From positions 7,945,032 through 8,009,031 of the forward strand of contig OY979724.1 in assembly GCA_963855995.1 (NCBI GenBank): a stretch of DNA of 64,000 nucleotides, written 5' to 3'. The translations under genes and the position numbers were made by a program. Below are positions 10,690-21,200 of this stretch, piece by piece (position 1 is the stretch's first letter; each line of letters begins with the position of its first letter). This DNA is from Muricea muricata (lineage: Eukaryota; Cnidaria; Anthozoa; Malacalcyonacea; Plexauridae). The notes under the pieces are model-generated. The model had not been told where the DNA came from and ran no database searches. It worked only from the letters and a program-made list of their open reading frames with translations.

Positions 10690-11720
10690 TTAAAATTAAA
10701 TAAAGTGCTTCACCAGAATACAAGAGAGGGATTAAGAACGTTTAAAAGTCTAAGAACGTTAAGGTCACTAAGCAAGCGACAAAACCACATGCGGATCACG
10801 CATCACTATTTTCCAGAACCAAGAAAAAATATTACAAAATAACACGAGGAAGACTTAAAATAACGACGACATTGGATCTTCTTTCGTGATATGTTTTAAC
10901 CATAGTTGAAGCAGCTCCGATTGTCTGAACAGCCTTTCTGAACAACAAAACGTTTGCGTGTTCAACAGCATGTAGAAATCACAATGACGAGTGTGAATTA
11001 AGAAAATAAACGACATGCAACCGCAGTTCTTATAGTTACGATTCTTTGTAATGTATTCTGTGGTAATGACAGGCCAATGTTGTTACGAATGGAACATGAA
11101 GTATATCAAGTTGCATACTGCAGGATCAAATAAACGCTTCTTCCTTGGCGGGTTTCAGGTTTAACCGTAAGAGTTTTTTCTTGTAATTTCGTTAATCAAT
11201 TTTGTGAATTGAAAATAGACGAAAACAATTATTTTCATTTAATTCAATTTTGATTTAAACGGGTTAGAATCGTAGGTGAAAACACCAGCTAAGAAAAGGT
11301 TCAACAAATAACAAGGATAAGAAGTTCTTTGTAGGCTTGCATGTTGAACAACAATATAGTTTTAGTTTGTAAAAACATCACGTACATTTTATGTTGTAAT
11401 AAACTTATAACATGGATAACGCAATGTTCATAATGCTTTGAAGACAATCAAGATTTCCTTACGCAGCAGTCAGAACACTCGCGACGTATATTCGTTCTAC
11501 AAACCAATTTAGTTATACCAAAATCATATAAATGGCAATCAACAAAAAGATCCTGTTCGGAGAGTTAATTCTTAGGCAAGGGTTATGAGCCAATAGGACG
11601 AGACCGTCAGCCAGTGATCAGTGTGCCAAAGATCCTTTCAAACGTCTTTCATGCACGTTCGTAGAGATTGTGCAAAATTTCATACTGCAATATTCTTTTC
11701 AAGAATTATCGTGCAAGTGC
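10690..11720 (-). pseudogene. GPCR pseudogene, heavily decayed
   Basis: Minus-strand pieces in family order: TM1-TM2 remnants near 11540-11640 (a LANG/ADGLV-like segment and a broken TM2), the region before TM6 near 10860-10950 (SRKK-like), and the TM7 end near 10690-10740 (VLNPSLVFW then stop). Many stops and frameshifts. The 5' flanking module at 11932-12170 is preserved better than the coding part. Confidence 0.7.
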
Positions 11721-11931
11721 ATACACATACTGTACATTCCTAATCTTCCCTACACTTGTTCTTTGTACAACTGTGCATTTTAATTAAATGTTGTCCTTTG
11801 TTCAAACTCCATTAAAGTGATGAAGTTTAATTAAAAGTGTTTGGGCTTTCAAAAAAGAGTAATATCATCAAGTAGTCAATATTTGGAGACATGACGCACT
11901 TGCATGGTTTTTCGTTATTTCTTTAGCTATG

Positions 11932-12170
11932 CGCAATATTTATCACTAACTTCATTTTAATTATAACTCGGTTTCATTAATTTTACGTATAAAATTACTA
12001 TATTAATTTATCACTTCAACATGGGAATTAAAAAATATATGAAAAAAGCTATTTCGTACGAATGTCGGCAGATCTGATCAGCCTTCCCAAAAAACACAAA
12101 TGCGCTTGAGTAATATATATCCTCGAGCCTCGCGCTTAGATTTAAATTTTCATCGTCTTATCTATAGTCG
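11932..12170. promoter_or_regulatory. Duplicated GPCR 5' flank (orphaned)
   Basis: Matches 10205-10440 in block order: ATGCGCAATATTTATC, GGTTTCATTAA, CACTTCAACATG, AAATATATGAAAAAA, GAGTAATATATATCCTCGAG. It lies upstream of the decayed receptor at 10690-11720. Confidence 0.55.
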
Positions 12171-12503
12171 AGACTCTATAGCTTTGGAAACACGACCGAA
12201 TTATACAGGCTATTTTTCACGTGACTGAATCACAAAACAAATATGCGAAGACTATTGATGCAATGAAATCGTCGTGGTGTACCAGAAATAGATTATAAAA
12301 AGCTCTGTATGAAAAGACACAAGCTGTGCGCAATGCATAACTTGAAAGCGTTCAGTAATTTGTCTTCGCGCATAGGTATATGCCCTATCGAGAACGTATG
12401 CTCACCCTCCTGAAGCTATTACACTAAAGCAGTATTAAGCAAATACACTAAAGAATATAAAAATTTCTGTTATTTCATTCACTTAAACTGAAATTAATGA
12501 AAT
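12171..12503. other. No feature seen
   Basis: AT-rich spacer between a duplicated 5' flank and the 3' end of GPCR copy 3. No gene or clear repeat is recognised. Confidence 0.4.
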
Positions 12504-13445
12504 TCAAAAAGCTGCAATTCGAATTTTTGTTGACAAAAAAATATTTTCTACTGTTTGTCTGAAGGAACTGCTACGCCAGAACACAAGACAAGGATTCAGA
12601 AAAGAGTTTAGGTACATCAAGGTCACTGCTATAAGCCACATCGTCACGTGAGTCTCACGACTAAGTGTCGCGGGATCAAGAAATATTTCAGACAAAAACA
12701 AGCAAAACACTAAAAGGTAACACATTGAAAGAGTTGCAACGATAACGAGCGCTGTTATGGTCGATCGTAGAATCTTCTTACGTGATATGTTTTCACTGTT
12801 CGAAGGAGTTTGAGTTGTCTGGATGGCCTTTCGATGTCTTGCAACGAGTTTATATGTCCAACACCAAGTAAAAAATACGGTGGTAATTGCTGCGAGAATC
12901 ATGACAGGCGCACGGTATGTATTCAAGTATTCATGACCAAAAGCAGCGAATGTTAAAGAAGAAGTGACAACAAACGAAACGACAAGTGTTATAATGAGAC
13001 GAGACTTTGTAATGATAGTTTGGTAATGATAGGGATAAGCCAAGGTTAGATAACTTTGTAAACTAAGAATCACAATTGTTACCAACGACAGGTCCACGAG
13101 CAGCACTGATAATACAGTGTTTACATCCCATAAAACACATCTGGGCTTTCCCAATGAGGCACTTAGGATCGAGGTGACATACATCGGTTCTGCAAAGGCG
13201 GTCACGATAAAGTCTGTGATGGCCAGTAGAAAGAAGAACATGTTCTGAATAGTTCGTAGACGAGGGTTACGATAGTACGCCATTATGACAAGACCGTTAG
13301 CCAGTGTTCCAAAGAGGGAGATTGCAATATTTATGATCGCCACGGCAGCCGTAACTGCGATGATTTTTACGCTAGAAGCCGATAGGTCTGATTCTTCACA
13401 TATCGTAACAAAACTGGACGGCATCTGCACTGCATTATCCGTCAT
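12504..13445 (-). CDS. Class A GPCR, atypical DRY, copy 3
   Basis: Intronless 313-aa receptor starting at the ATG at 13445 (MTDNAVQMPSSF). TM1 GTLANGLVIMAY, TM2 LAITDF, Cys before TM3 (PRCVLWDV). TM3 ends LQSYLTLAYPY, again lacking the DRY Asp and Arg. TM5 has VFFTWCWTYKLVARH. TM7 has NSFLNPCLVFW. The tail is about ten residues longer than in the other copies, ending with basic residues and Phe, because the stop seen in its paralogues is absent. Plasma-membrane receptor of unknown ligand. Confidence 0.9.
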   Translation of the reverse strand: MTDNAVQMPSSFVTICEESDLSASSVKIIAVTAAVAIINIAISLFGTLANGLVIMAYYRNPRLRTIQNMFFFLLAITDFIVTAFAEPMYVTSILSASLGKPRCVLWDVNTVLSVLLVDLSLVTIVILSLQSYLTLAYPYHYQTIITKSRLIITLVVSFVVTSSLTFAAFGHEYLNTYRAPVMILAAITTVFFTWCWTYKLVARHRKAIQTTQTPSNSENISRKKILRSTITALVIVATLSMCYLLVFCLFLSEIFLDPATLSRETHVTMWLIAVTLMYLNSFLNPCLVFWRSSSFRQTVENIFLSTKIRIAAF

Positions 13446-13850
13446 ACTTTAGTATTCTTCCTAAGAATGGTCTTAGAATCGCTTAGGAGTAGAAAGTGGA
13501 TTAGATAGTTCTCGTATGAACCTTAAATACGTCCTACACCTGTCCTTTTGTTTTAATTAAGTGTGCATTGGGCGCTTTCTGTTTCAATATCTTTAATTAT
13601 ACTTTAATTATTGTAACTTAAGTGGAAATAACAAAAGTCTTGATAGACATATGTTTAATTAGAAAATATTTTGGCTTTGAATAGAAGGAAATGCACGTTG
13701 ACGATCAACTGTAACATTCTAAAATACACGCACACGGAAAACGTAAAAAAAACAACACCGTGGTAGCATGCAAAAATAACTTTTACAATTCATAAACCAG
13801 CACATTTTCCAGTTTTCCTTCATTAAATTGGTACAATTTAACTAATTAAA
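13446..13850. other. Upstream flank of GPCR copy 3
   Basis: AT-rich. No gene is recognised. The first 200 bp probably holds the promoter, but the shared flank blocks of copies 1 and 2 are not clear here. Confidence 0.35.
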
Positions 13851-14165
13851 TTAGCAGAGTGTCGCTATGTTCAAACCCCAAGGGGTAAAATTCGACTGGA
13901 AGTCCAGAGCGGGTAATTGAGCGTTTGAAGAAAGATTTCCAGACCGACAGTCTACATGTACCAGGACGATTTTGAGGAATTTTGCGAAGTATTCGACACA
14001 TGGGACCAGGCAAAACTGAAATACTGAAAAGTCTGGAAGAACTAGGTCAGTAATTAACATCAACACAGTACATGAAGCACTTCGACGTGATCCACGAATC
14101 AGTGCTAGACGTAACCCAACAGGACTTTCGAAGACGACATTCAACAGAATCACGAAATTGGAGTG
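13851..14165 (+). pseudogene. Degenerate DNA-transposase N-terminal HTH region
   Basis: Plus-strand frames with several shifts give TGSPERVIERLKKDFQTDSL, then TVHEALRRDPRISARR and a GLSKTTFNRI segment. Together these resemble the paired helix-turn-helix N terminus of Tc1/mariner-type transposases (Gly-Arg/Ser-Pro linker, a Ser-x-Arg helix, then Ser-Lys-Ser/Thr-Thr-Val/Phe-x-Arg-Ile). The catalytic region is not found. The assignment is by motif memory only. Confidence 0.45.
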
Positions 14166-14881
14166 GGAAATTGAAGAAGTCTGTTGGAATTAAATAGCTA
14201 TCATTTTATGTTGTGTGAATGAAAGTTCTTAAAATTAACAAGAACGATAGTCAACACAAAAAGTCATTAATCTAATTCATCAATTTAAAAAAAAAACTTG
14301 CTGAAATACGATTATATTTGTAAGAGTGACATTTTTTTGGGACACACTGTAGATATGGACGGAGGTGCGAAAATATGAATTCAATCTTGGAGCGTTGAAT
14401 TTATCACAAGATCGATTTCCTCACTAGTGTATCGTACTGTGTATTTTAGTGTCTTACTGTCAACTATTTAGTTTTTAAGTTTTTTTTAAACATTCTTTGT
14501 TCCTGATTGGTGAACAACGAGCTGTGAAAATGCCATATCAACTCAATAGCTAACCAAAGACGGAAAACAAGTCAGTATGAAAAAAAATACACCCGACTGC
14601 GCCAGATTACCGTGAAGAGGAGAATCATACTCCCTCGCTAACGCCTTTTTTTATGAATTGGAAGCACCAGGCGTACAAAAAATTAGCTGGATATTCGAGG
14701 ATACATATACGTGCATAATACAAGCTCGCCACAATGCCGTTAGATGGATTTCTTTTCAATATTTGACATTGATAATTTAGTGCGGGGATGTCAACTTACT
14801 GACCATTTAACCCCAGACTGTCTTTGTCTTTGAGATTGACAATTGCATGATTATACACGAGCTCTTGTATTTGAATTCCTT
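14166..14881. other. No gene seen
   Basis: AT-rich intergenic DNA between the transposase relic and the 3' end of GPCR copy 4. Confidence 0.4.
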
Positions 14882-15802
14882 CTAGGGAATGAAGATATTT
14901 TTCACGGTTTCTCTAAAGCAAGAGCTTCGCCAGAAAACAAGACAGGGATTTGACAGAGAGTTAAAAAAAACCAATGTCAGAGCAATTGTCCACTGAAGCG
15001 TGTACGTGTAAGTAGATTTTACAGGATTTCGAATTTTTTGGGAGAAAAACAAAATCAAAACCAGGGAGTAACACAGCAAAAGAGTTGCAATAATGACCAA
15101 GGCGGTAATTGTTGATCGCAGGATCTTCCTACGTGATATGATTTGACTGCTTGAAGGAGTTTGAGTGGTCTGGATGGCCTTTCGATGTCGAGCAACGAGT
15201 TTATATGTCCAACACCAGGTAAAAATCACGGTTACAATTGACGCAACCACAATGACAAGCGAGCCGTACAAAAGAACATATCTATTCCAAAAAATACAAA
15301 GTGTTAAATAACCAACGAAAATGAAAGAAAAGAGCATGCTTATAATGAGTCGGGACTTTGTAATGATACGTTGGTGATGATACGGATAAGCCAAGGTTAT
15401 GTAACTTTGTACGCTGAGAATCACACTGGTTATCAATGAAAGTTGCACAAACAACGTTGATAATACACCCGTAACATCCCATAAGAGACAGCCCGGACGT
15501 TCTTTCAGGAAACTGTCAAAGATCGCTGTAACATATATCGGTTCAATAAAAGCAGTTACGGCGAAGTCTGTGATGGCAAGTAGAAAAAAGATCGTGTTCT
15601 GAATAGTTCGTAGACGAGGGTTACGATAGTACGCCATTATGACAAGACCGTTAGCCAATGTTCCAAAAAGAGAGATGACAATATTAATGATCGCCAAGGC
15701 AGCTTGCATTGCAATTGTTTTCAGTTCAGTGGGAATATATACGCGAGAAGCATCACATATCATAACTGAACTTAACTGTAACTGTGTCATATTACCTGCC
15801 AT
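14882..15802 (-). CDS. Class A GPCR, atypical DRY, copy 4
   Basis: Intronless receptor. I take the start as the ATG at 15802 (MAGNMTQLQLSSV), which aligns with copies 1 and 2. The frame is open to 15898, but that extension is unlike them. It has an N-glycosylation sequon NMT, TM1 GTLANGLVIMAY, TM2 LAITDF, and a Cys before TM3 (PGCLLWDV). TM3 ends VQSYITLAYPY, with Gln-Ser-Tyr replacing DRY. TM5 has VIFTWCWTYKLVARH, and a Ser/Arg-rich third loop contains ISRRKILRST. TM7 reads NSLSNPCLVFW. Ligand unknown. Confidence 0.9.
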   Translation of the reverse strand: MAGNMTQLQLSSVMICDASRVYIPTELKTIAMQAALAIINIVISLFGTLANGLVIMAYYRNPRLRTIQNTIFFLLAITDFAVTAFIEPIYVTAIFDSFLKERPGCLLWDVTGVLSTLFVQLSLITSVILSVQSYITLAYPYHHQRIITKSRLIISMLFSFIFVGYLTLCIFWNRYVLLYGSLVIVVASIVTVIFTWCWTYKLVARHRKAIQTTQTPSSSQIISRRKILRSTITALVIIATLLLCYSLVLILFFSQKIRNPVKSTYTYTLQWTIALTLVFFNSLSNPCLVFWRSSCFRETVKNIFIP

Positions 15803-16411
15803 ACTTCGATATTCTTTTTCAGAATGCCACTGATGTATTTCCACACAATAAATCTGTATATGTACGACACCACACCCGGGCTTCTGTACTATCTGCAATG
15901 TCTGGCTTTTTTAATCAAGAGCATTTGCTCTGTGTGTGTACTTTTGCCTCTAACGTCATAACGATTATGAGTTTCATTAAATGAATGTTCAAGATAAATT
16001 GCTGTACTTATCAGCATAACATGAAGGGATGAAAAATATATTAAAAATACTTAATCAACAAATTCGTTAGATCTGTTCAGCTGCTCCGACAAATTAAACT
16101 CCAATCACAACTATGTCGCTCCGTGCAAGCCCGTATGCACCTCATGCGAACAGAGGCATTTGGCGCCCCCCTTCCAGAAACCGTTTTAATAAAACGTTGA
16201 AGCAAACCAGTTAAATTGCAAAAAATAACTGCTACTGCATGATGTAATTACCTCATACTACAAGACACTCTTCTAGCGCGGTGAATCGGGAGTGCTGTAA
16301 ATTTACTACCTGGCCGAAATATAGTGGGCATAATTATGCTGTACAGCATGCAGTACATAACAGTAATGATCTCATAAAACTCGTATGGTTTATGGTGACA
16401 TTCCAGTTTAA
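15803..16411. other. 5' flank of GPCR copy 4
   Basis: No gene. Around 15965-16100 there is a GAGTTTCATTAA block and a GATGAAAAATATATTAAAAA block that match the duplicated upstream modules of other receptors, less completely. Confidence 0.4.
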
Positions 16412-16526
16412 GTTAGAGTTAAATACCGAGAAGGAGGGATTTATGGCGTATACAGCCCGCGAGGACGCGCAGCGTCCGAGGGCTGTATACGCCATAAATC
16501 CCGACTTTCGAGGTATTTAACTAACT
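16412..16526. repeat. GC-rich palindrome of about 115 bp
   Basis: GTTAAATACCGAGAAGGAGGGATTTATGGCGTATACAGCCCG-type left arm pairs with a right arm ending GGTATTTAAC. The loop GAGGACGCGCAGCGTC is itself self-complementary. It is much more GC-rich than its surroundings. A MITE or fold-back remnant. Confidence 0.75.
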
Positions 16527-16788
16527 TATTTTATTTTTGAGGAGGTTTTCTAGTAGAATCTTTCGACTTTAAACAATTTAAGTCGAAATTCGTCAAGATT
16601 TTTCCACAAGTTTGATCTAATTATTTATTCAAGAACTTTATCTGAGATACAGCCCGCGGTACATCAAAGAAAACCGAGACAAAAATAAAATAATAAACAA
16701 TAAAACATTGTTCTTCCTCAAACCTCCAGAATGCCATGAGATATCCCGTTTGAGAAGCCTCAAATTTTAAATTTCACGTCGCTCAACC

Positions 16789-17289
16789 CAGGGGTGGATC
16801 CAGTAGCGTTTTTTAAGGGGGTGCCGGTGAGTCGAACAACCAAGGTGGAAGCCCCCTAGGGCAAATTTTTAAAATTATAACCCCGAAAATACCATTTCCA
16901 GTTTGACTTGGAAAAAAGGAAAAACTTTTAAAATTATACCATATTTTATGAGCTAAGCATCTTGTGTCAGTTACTCATTTTCATGTAAGTCTGGCCATTC
17001 GTACATTTTTGAAAAGTTGAAATGGCGACAAATGCTGATTTTCAGTATATAAAATAATGCAAGTTTAAAGTTTTGTTTAATGATAACTCTCGATGAGTAG
17101 CCTTATTCGAGTGTTTTTGATTGGTGTTTAACCGTCTTTTAATTTCTCTTTTCAATGTTGAATACTTATAATGATGGACGTTTTCTGCAATTATAGTAAT
17201 ACTAATTTTTCCACCCCCCTTGCACCCCTGTTGACCAAGGCCAACAGGGGTGCACACTCCTGTCCACCCCTCCCCTAAATCCACCCCTG
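16789..17289. mobile_element. hAT-type MITE, about 501 bp
   Basis: Starts CAGGGGTGGATCCAG and ends with the inverse (TAAATCCACCCCTG). The 8-bp flanks GCTCAACC (16781-16788) and GCCCAACC (17290-17297) match at 7 of 8 positions. Short CAGGGGTGG-type termini and an 8-bp duplication are characteristic of hAT elements. No transposase is present. Confidence 0.75.
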
Positions 17290-18286
17290 GCCCAACCTCC
17301 CTTGAATACACAAGCTCGTAGTTATAGATGCGGGATTTCGATATGATTTATTTTCTACTAATTTGGCATATTTAATCAGTATGCCAAATCAGTGCAGTGT
17401 CTTTTTCAAAAATCTACGCGCGAAAAAGTCTACCAAATTTGAGACAAAAGTGGTACACTCTCCCGTGCGTAATACAAATGTACACAAAAATTCACAACCT
17501 TCGCAGGGCTATATTTTCCGTACTTTACAATATTTCGACACCAAACTTTGCAATCTTACTAATTTTAAAATGCTCTTTCTAGATGTGGCAAAACTTGTTC
17601 GTACTGCCTGGATCAAAAGTCAGTCTATCATGAGAATATAGACAATTAGCGTCATAGACTAACATTCGATAGGCAGAAAGAACGAAATATTTTACTACGG
17701 CTAGAAAGAAGAGGATGGTGGTGAGATGTTGTAGAATATGGAAAATGTAGCCTTGAGAATTTGTGAATTTTGTATATATTTGTAATACGCGGGGAAAAAG
17801 TTACCATTTTCGCGGCAATTTGAGCTCAAAAATGAAAACTCGATTTGTAATGAGTCGTATCGGCTATAATACGCCTTATTATAGTGATACGCAGACTCAT
17901 CCACACACATCAATAGAAAAACACACCTGAAAAAGCAGCTAAAATTGCGATTGGAAAAACGGTTATTACGGAAAATTGATCAGTATAACCGTGCACAATT
18001 TGTTCATACTTTCGCTTGCTTGAAACTCGGTGTTAGCCAGTAACAAAGTAAATTTACTCCGCCATAAGGCTCAGGAGGGCTGTTACCAGATAGATATACC
18101 ATTAAATTCAATTTCAGTATACTTTCATTTTACTTAAGTAAAATTTTCAGTCAGCACTTTGACTTCTACTTAAGTAAAAATTGTGGTGTTGCTTTTTACC
18201 TTTACTTAGGTAAAAAAAATTCGAGTACTTTGCTGAACACGGTTAAAATTCGGTGATTATGCGTAAAAAATTAAAAAAGAACATAC
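17290..18286. other. Region beyond the last recognised MAD1 exon
   Basis: No exon matching the MAD1 C-terminal domain was found by eye. The stretch at 18120-18235 holds three short ACTTAAGTAA / ACTTAGGTAA motifs, reminiscent of subterminal repeats of a DNA transposon. Confidence 0.35.
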
Positions 18287-21200
18287 TTTGTAATTGATTT
18301 CTGCTGTTCCACATTTGATTCCTCAGCCTGTTTCTTCATATCGCTATCTTGTTTAACAAGAGCATCGTATTCAATTTTTAGCTAAATGTATAAAATATGT
18401 TATCAAACAAAAATAATAGCCTAAAAACTTAACCCAACAATCATTAAAAATTTTCAGTGACTAATATTATTTTTACTCCGATATAAATCATTTTTAGACT
18501 AATTTCGTGCCACATGCTCTAAGCGTCCTTCCTTAGTACGCCTCGCTAGCCTCGCTTTGATGTTCTTGTAAGTTTTCCCGCCATTTGCCACATTATGAAC
18601 GGGTCTATATATGCTTCTGTTCGGCTTAATCAGAAATTCGATCCCACCAATGAGAAAAAATACCTTGTTGTATTTTGCAGTTTCATCACTACTCTTTCCC
18701 ATAGAAATCTTCAAATCATGCTAAATTTAAGAAACATATAATAGGGTTCTTAACCAGTATTTGCAGTAAACCATGCATTTACTGTCTGAAAAGATAAAAA
18801 TATTGTTGGGTGCCAATTTCAAAATGGTGAAAATACTTACCTCTAATTGCTCGATATGATTGTTACAAGCTTGCAGTTGCTCCTCGGCCTATAAAGAGTT
18901 GTGCTGAGTACAAAAATGTATGAAACAGTTGTGTCACGTACAAAATATAGTGTCCTGCAACACTGTTTCATTTCATTTCATTTAAATTTATTTAACCACG
19001 GTAGCCTATTAATATTACATTGTTTTTCATAGGGCCGTGAAGTTATATACAATAATAAAATTTACAATAAAAAACCCTAATTATTTTTATCAATTTGCTG
19101 ATTCCAGACCTTTGCTACTTTGTAACTGAAACTCCTTTTCATAGAATTTGCATTAGGTTTGGGGAGCCTTAGAAGTTTACCATTACTTCTTAGATTATAT
19201 TTTTCATTGTTACATTTTTTAAATAGATTAGAAAGTATTTCTGGACAATCTCCTTCTATAACTTTACTCATGTATTTTGTCAACTTAATTTCGCGCCTTT
19301 CTTCTAAGGTTTTCCATCCCAACTTCCCAAGTACTTGTTCTGATCGGATATCATAACTATCCCCCGTGATGACCCTTCCTGCCCCATTTTGCAGTTTTTG
19401 CAAACTCGTTTTCATCGTCATCGAACAATTGTTCCATACAAGGCAGCAATAATCAAAATAGGGTAAAATGAGTGTATTATACAAGATTTGTAAAGTATCT
19501 AGAGGAACAAATGATTTGCACTATCGTAATGCTCCAATTCCTTTTGAAGCCTTTCTACTTATTGCTTCTACATGCTCTTTCCAAATCAAGTTTTTCATCA
19601 ATGACTCTCAAACTTTTAGTTTTTCGCACACGTTGTACTTTATTTTCCCGAATTAAAATAATCGGGTCTTTTGCCAGGTTATGTTTTGAACCTATTATCA
19701 TGTACTCCGTTTCAGTTATATTAAGTGTTAATTTATTTCCCATACGCCAGCTACTTACTTTATTAATTTCTGAATTTAATTTATTGCAGATTTGATCTAA
19801 CGAGGTTCCCTTCACAGATGTGTTAGTATCATCAGCGAATATGTTGGGAACTGACTCCTCCAAGCAGTTTGGGAGATCATTAACGTAGATCAAAAACAAC
19901 AGAGGGCCGAGATTTGAACCTTGTGGTATGCCGCAGTGAATACTCCTAACAGATGATGTATTATGATTTAGCTTACAAAACTGTTTTCTTTCCTTTAGGT
20001 GTGACTTTATCCACAGTAAAGATTGCTCATGGAAGCCGTAATATTTTAGTTTAGCAAGAAGTATCTCGTGATTCAAAAAATAAATTGGACCACTATTTCA
20101 TTTGACCAATATTTTGTTGGTTAAAATTTGAACCGATGAAAATGCGTCTAAGACGACTAATTTTAAATTGGTTATTTTAACAAACATGTTTTTAAAGTAT
20201 TAAGAATGTTGATATGCGATGATCTGCGGGCAGGTGTGGGTGGGAAGGAAAGCCTGCAACGATGTATTGTAAAATGAAAACAAAATGAATTATTCAAAGT
20301 TTATTATCCCATACAGGTACATGTACAATTATTGAACAAGATACCAAGAAAACTGACTGATATAGAAAAGTTCATCCGAGTATTTTTCACCATGGTGTAT
20401 TTCTCCAGCGATAGAGGCTTTTAAACTGTAGCTAGACCACAATGCAGTGCGAATCAAGATGGCGTCGCTATTGATAAAGAGACTAATACTCACCTGCTGC
20501 ACTCTACTTGTCAGCTGTGTCGTGTAATTCGTAGAATCACCATTATCGTAGGAATTCAATAAGCTTCGACATCCATTCCTTTCCTATAGTAAAGCCGTGA
20601 ACAAACTGTATTGGATATACAACCAAAATTTTGGCTATCCAAATTTTGCCAGCACTTAAAAGATTGTTTTTCCTAGGCACGATTAAGCAATATTATAACC
20701 TCGTGCAAACATATAGCAATACATAACACGTGGGACCTGATGTTTCACGCGAAAATGTTTCCTAGTTTGCCTGCATTGGGAAACACGGTAAAACATTGAC
20801 GCAGAAAACCATGTCTCTTGGTTTGCTCTAGATTTTATTCTTAGTCTCTGGATTAATCCGGATTCCAGTCTTCTAAAACTTACAGTAGTAACAAGAGACA
20901 AAAGCTTATTCTGTCTTTTCATCTGTTCACTTTGCTCACTGTACTTCTCCTGCCATGTAAAGAACAAAACTTTGTTATCAATGTAGAATTCAGCCCTGAA
21001 TCATAGAGGGTAGTTGGGTTTCACGGAAGTTTGTAAACTCGGAGGAGGGGAGGGGGAAGGGGGCTCATGAAATGCATTGCTTGTAGCCTCGGTTAAGATA
21101 CAATACTGCTGATCATCTATGTTATGGCAGGTTTACACAAAAATATGGGTCTGGCACTCCCCCAGTAAATCGAACATTACATGTTAGATTGCTAACCTAG

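Noticed and set aside
9930-15984. Plus-strand frames opposite the GPCR genes
   Set aside because: Shadows of conserved receptor coding sequence on the other strand.
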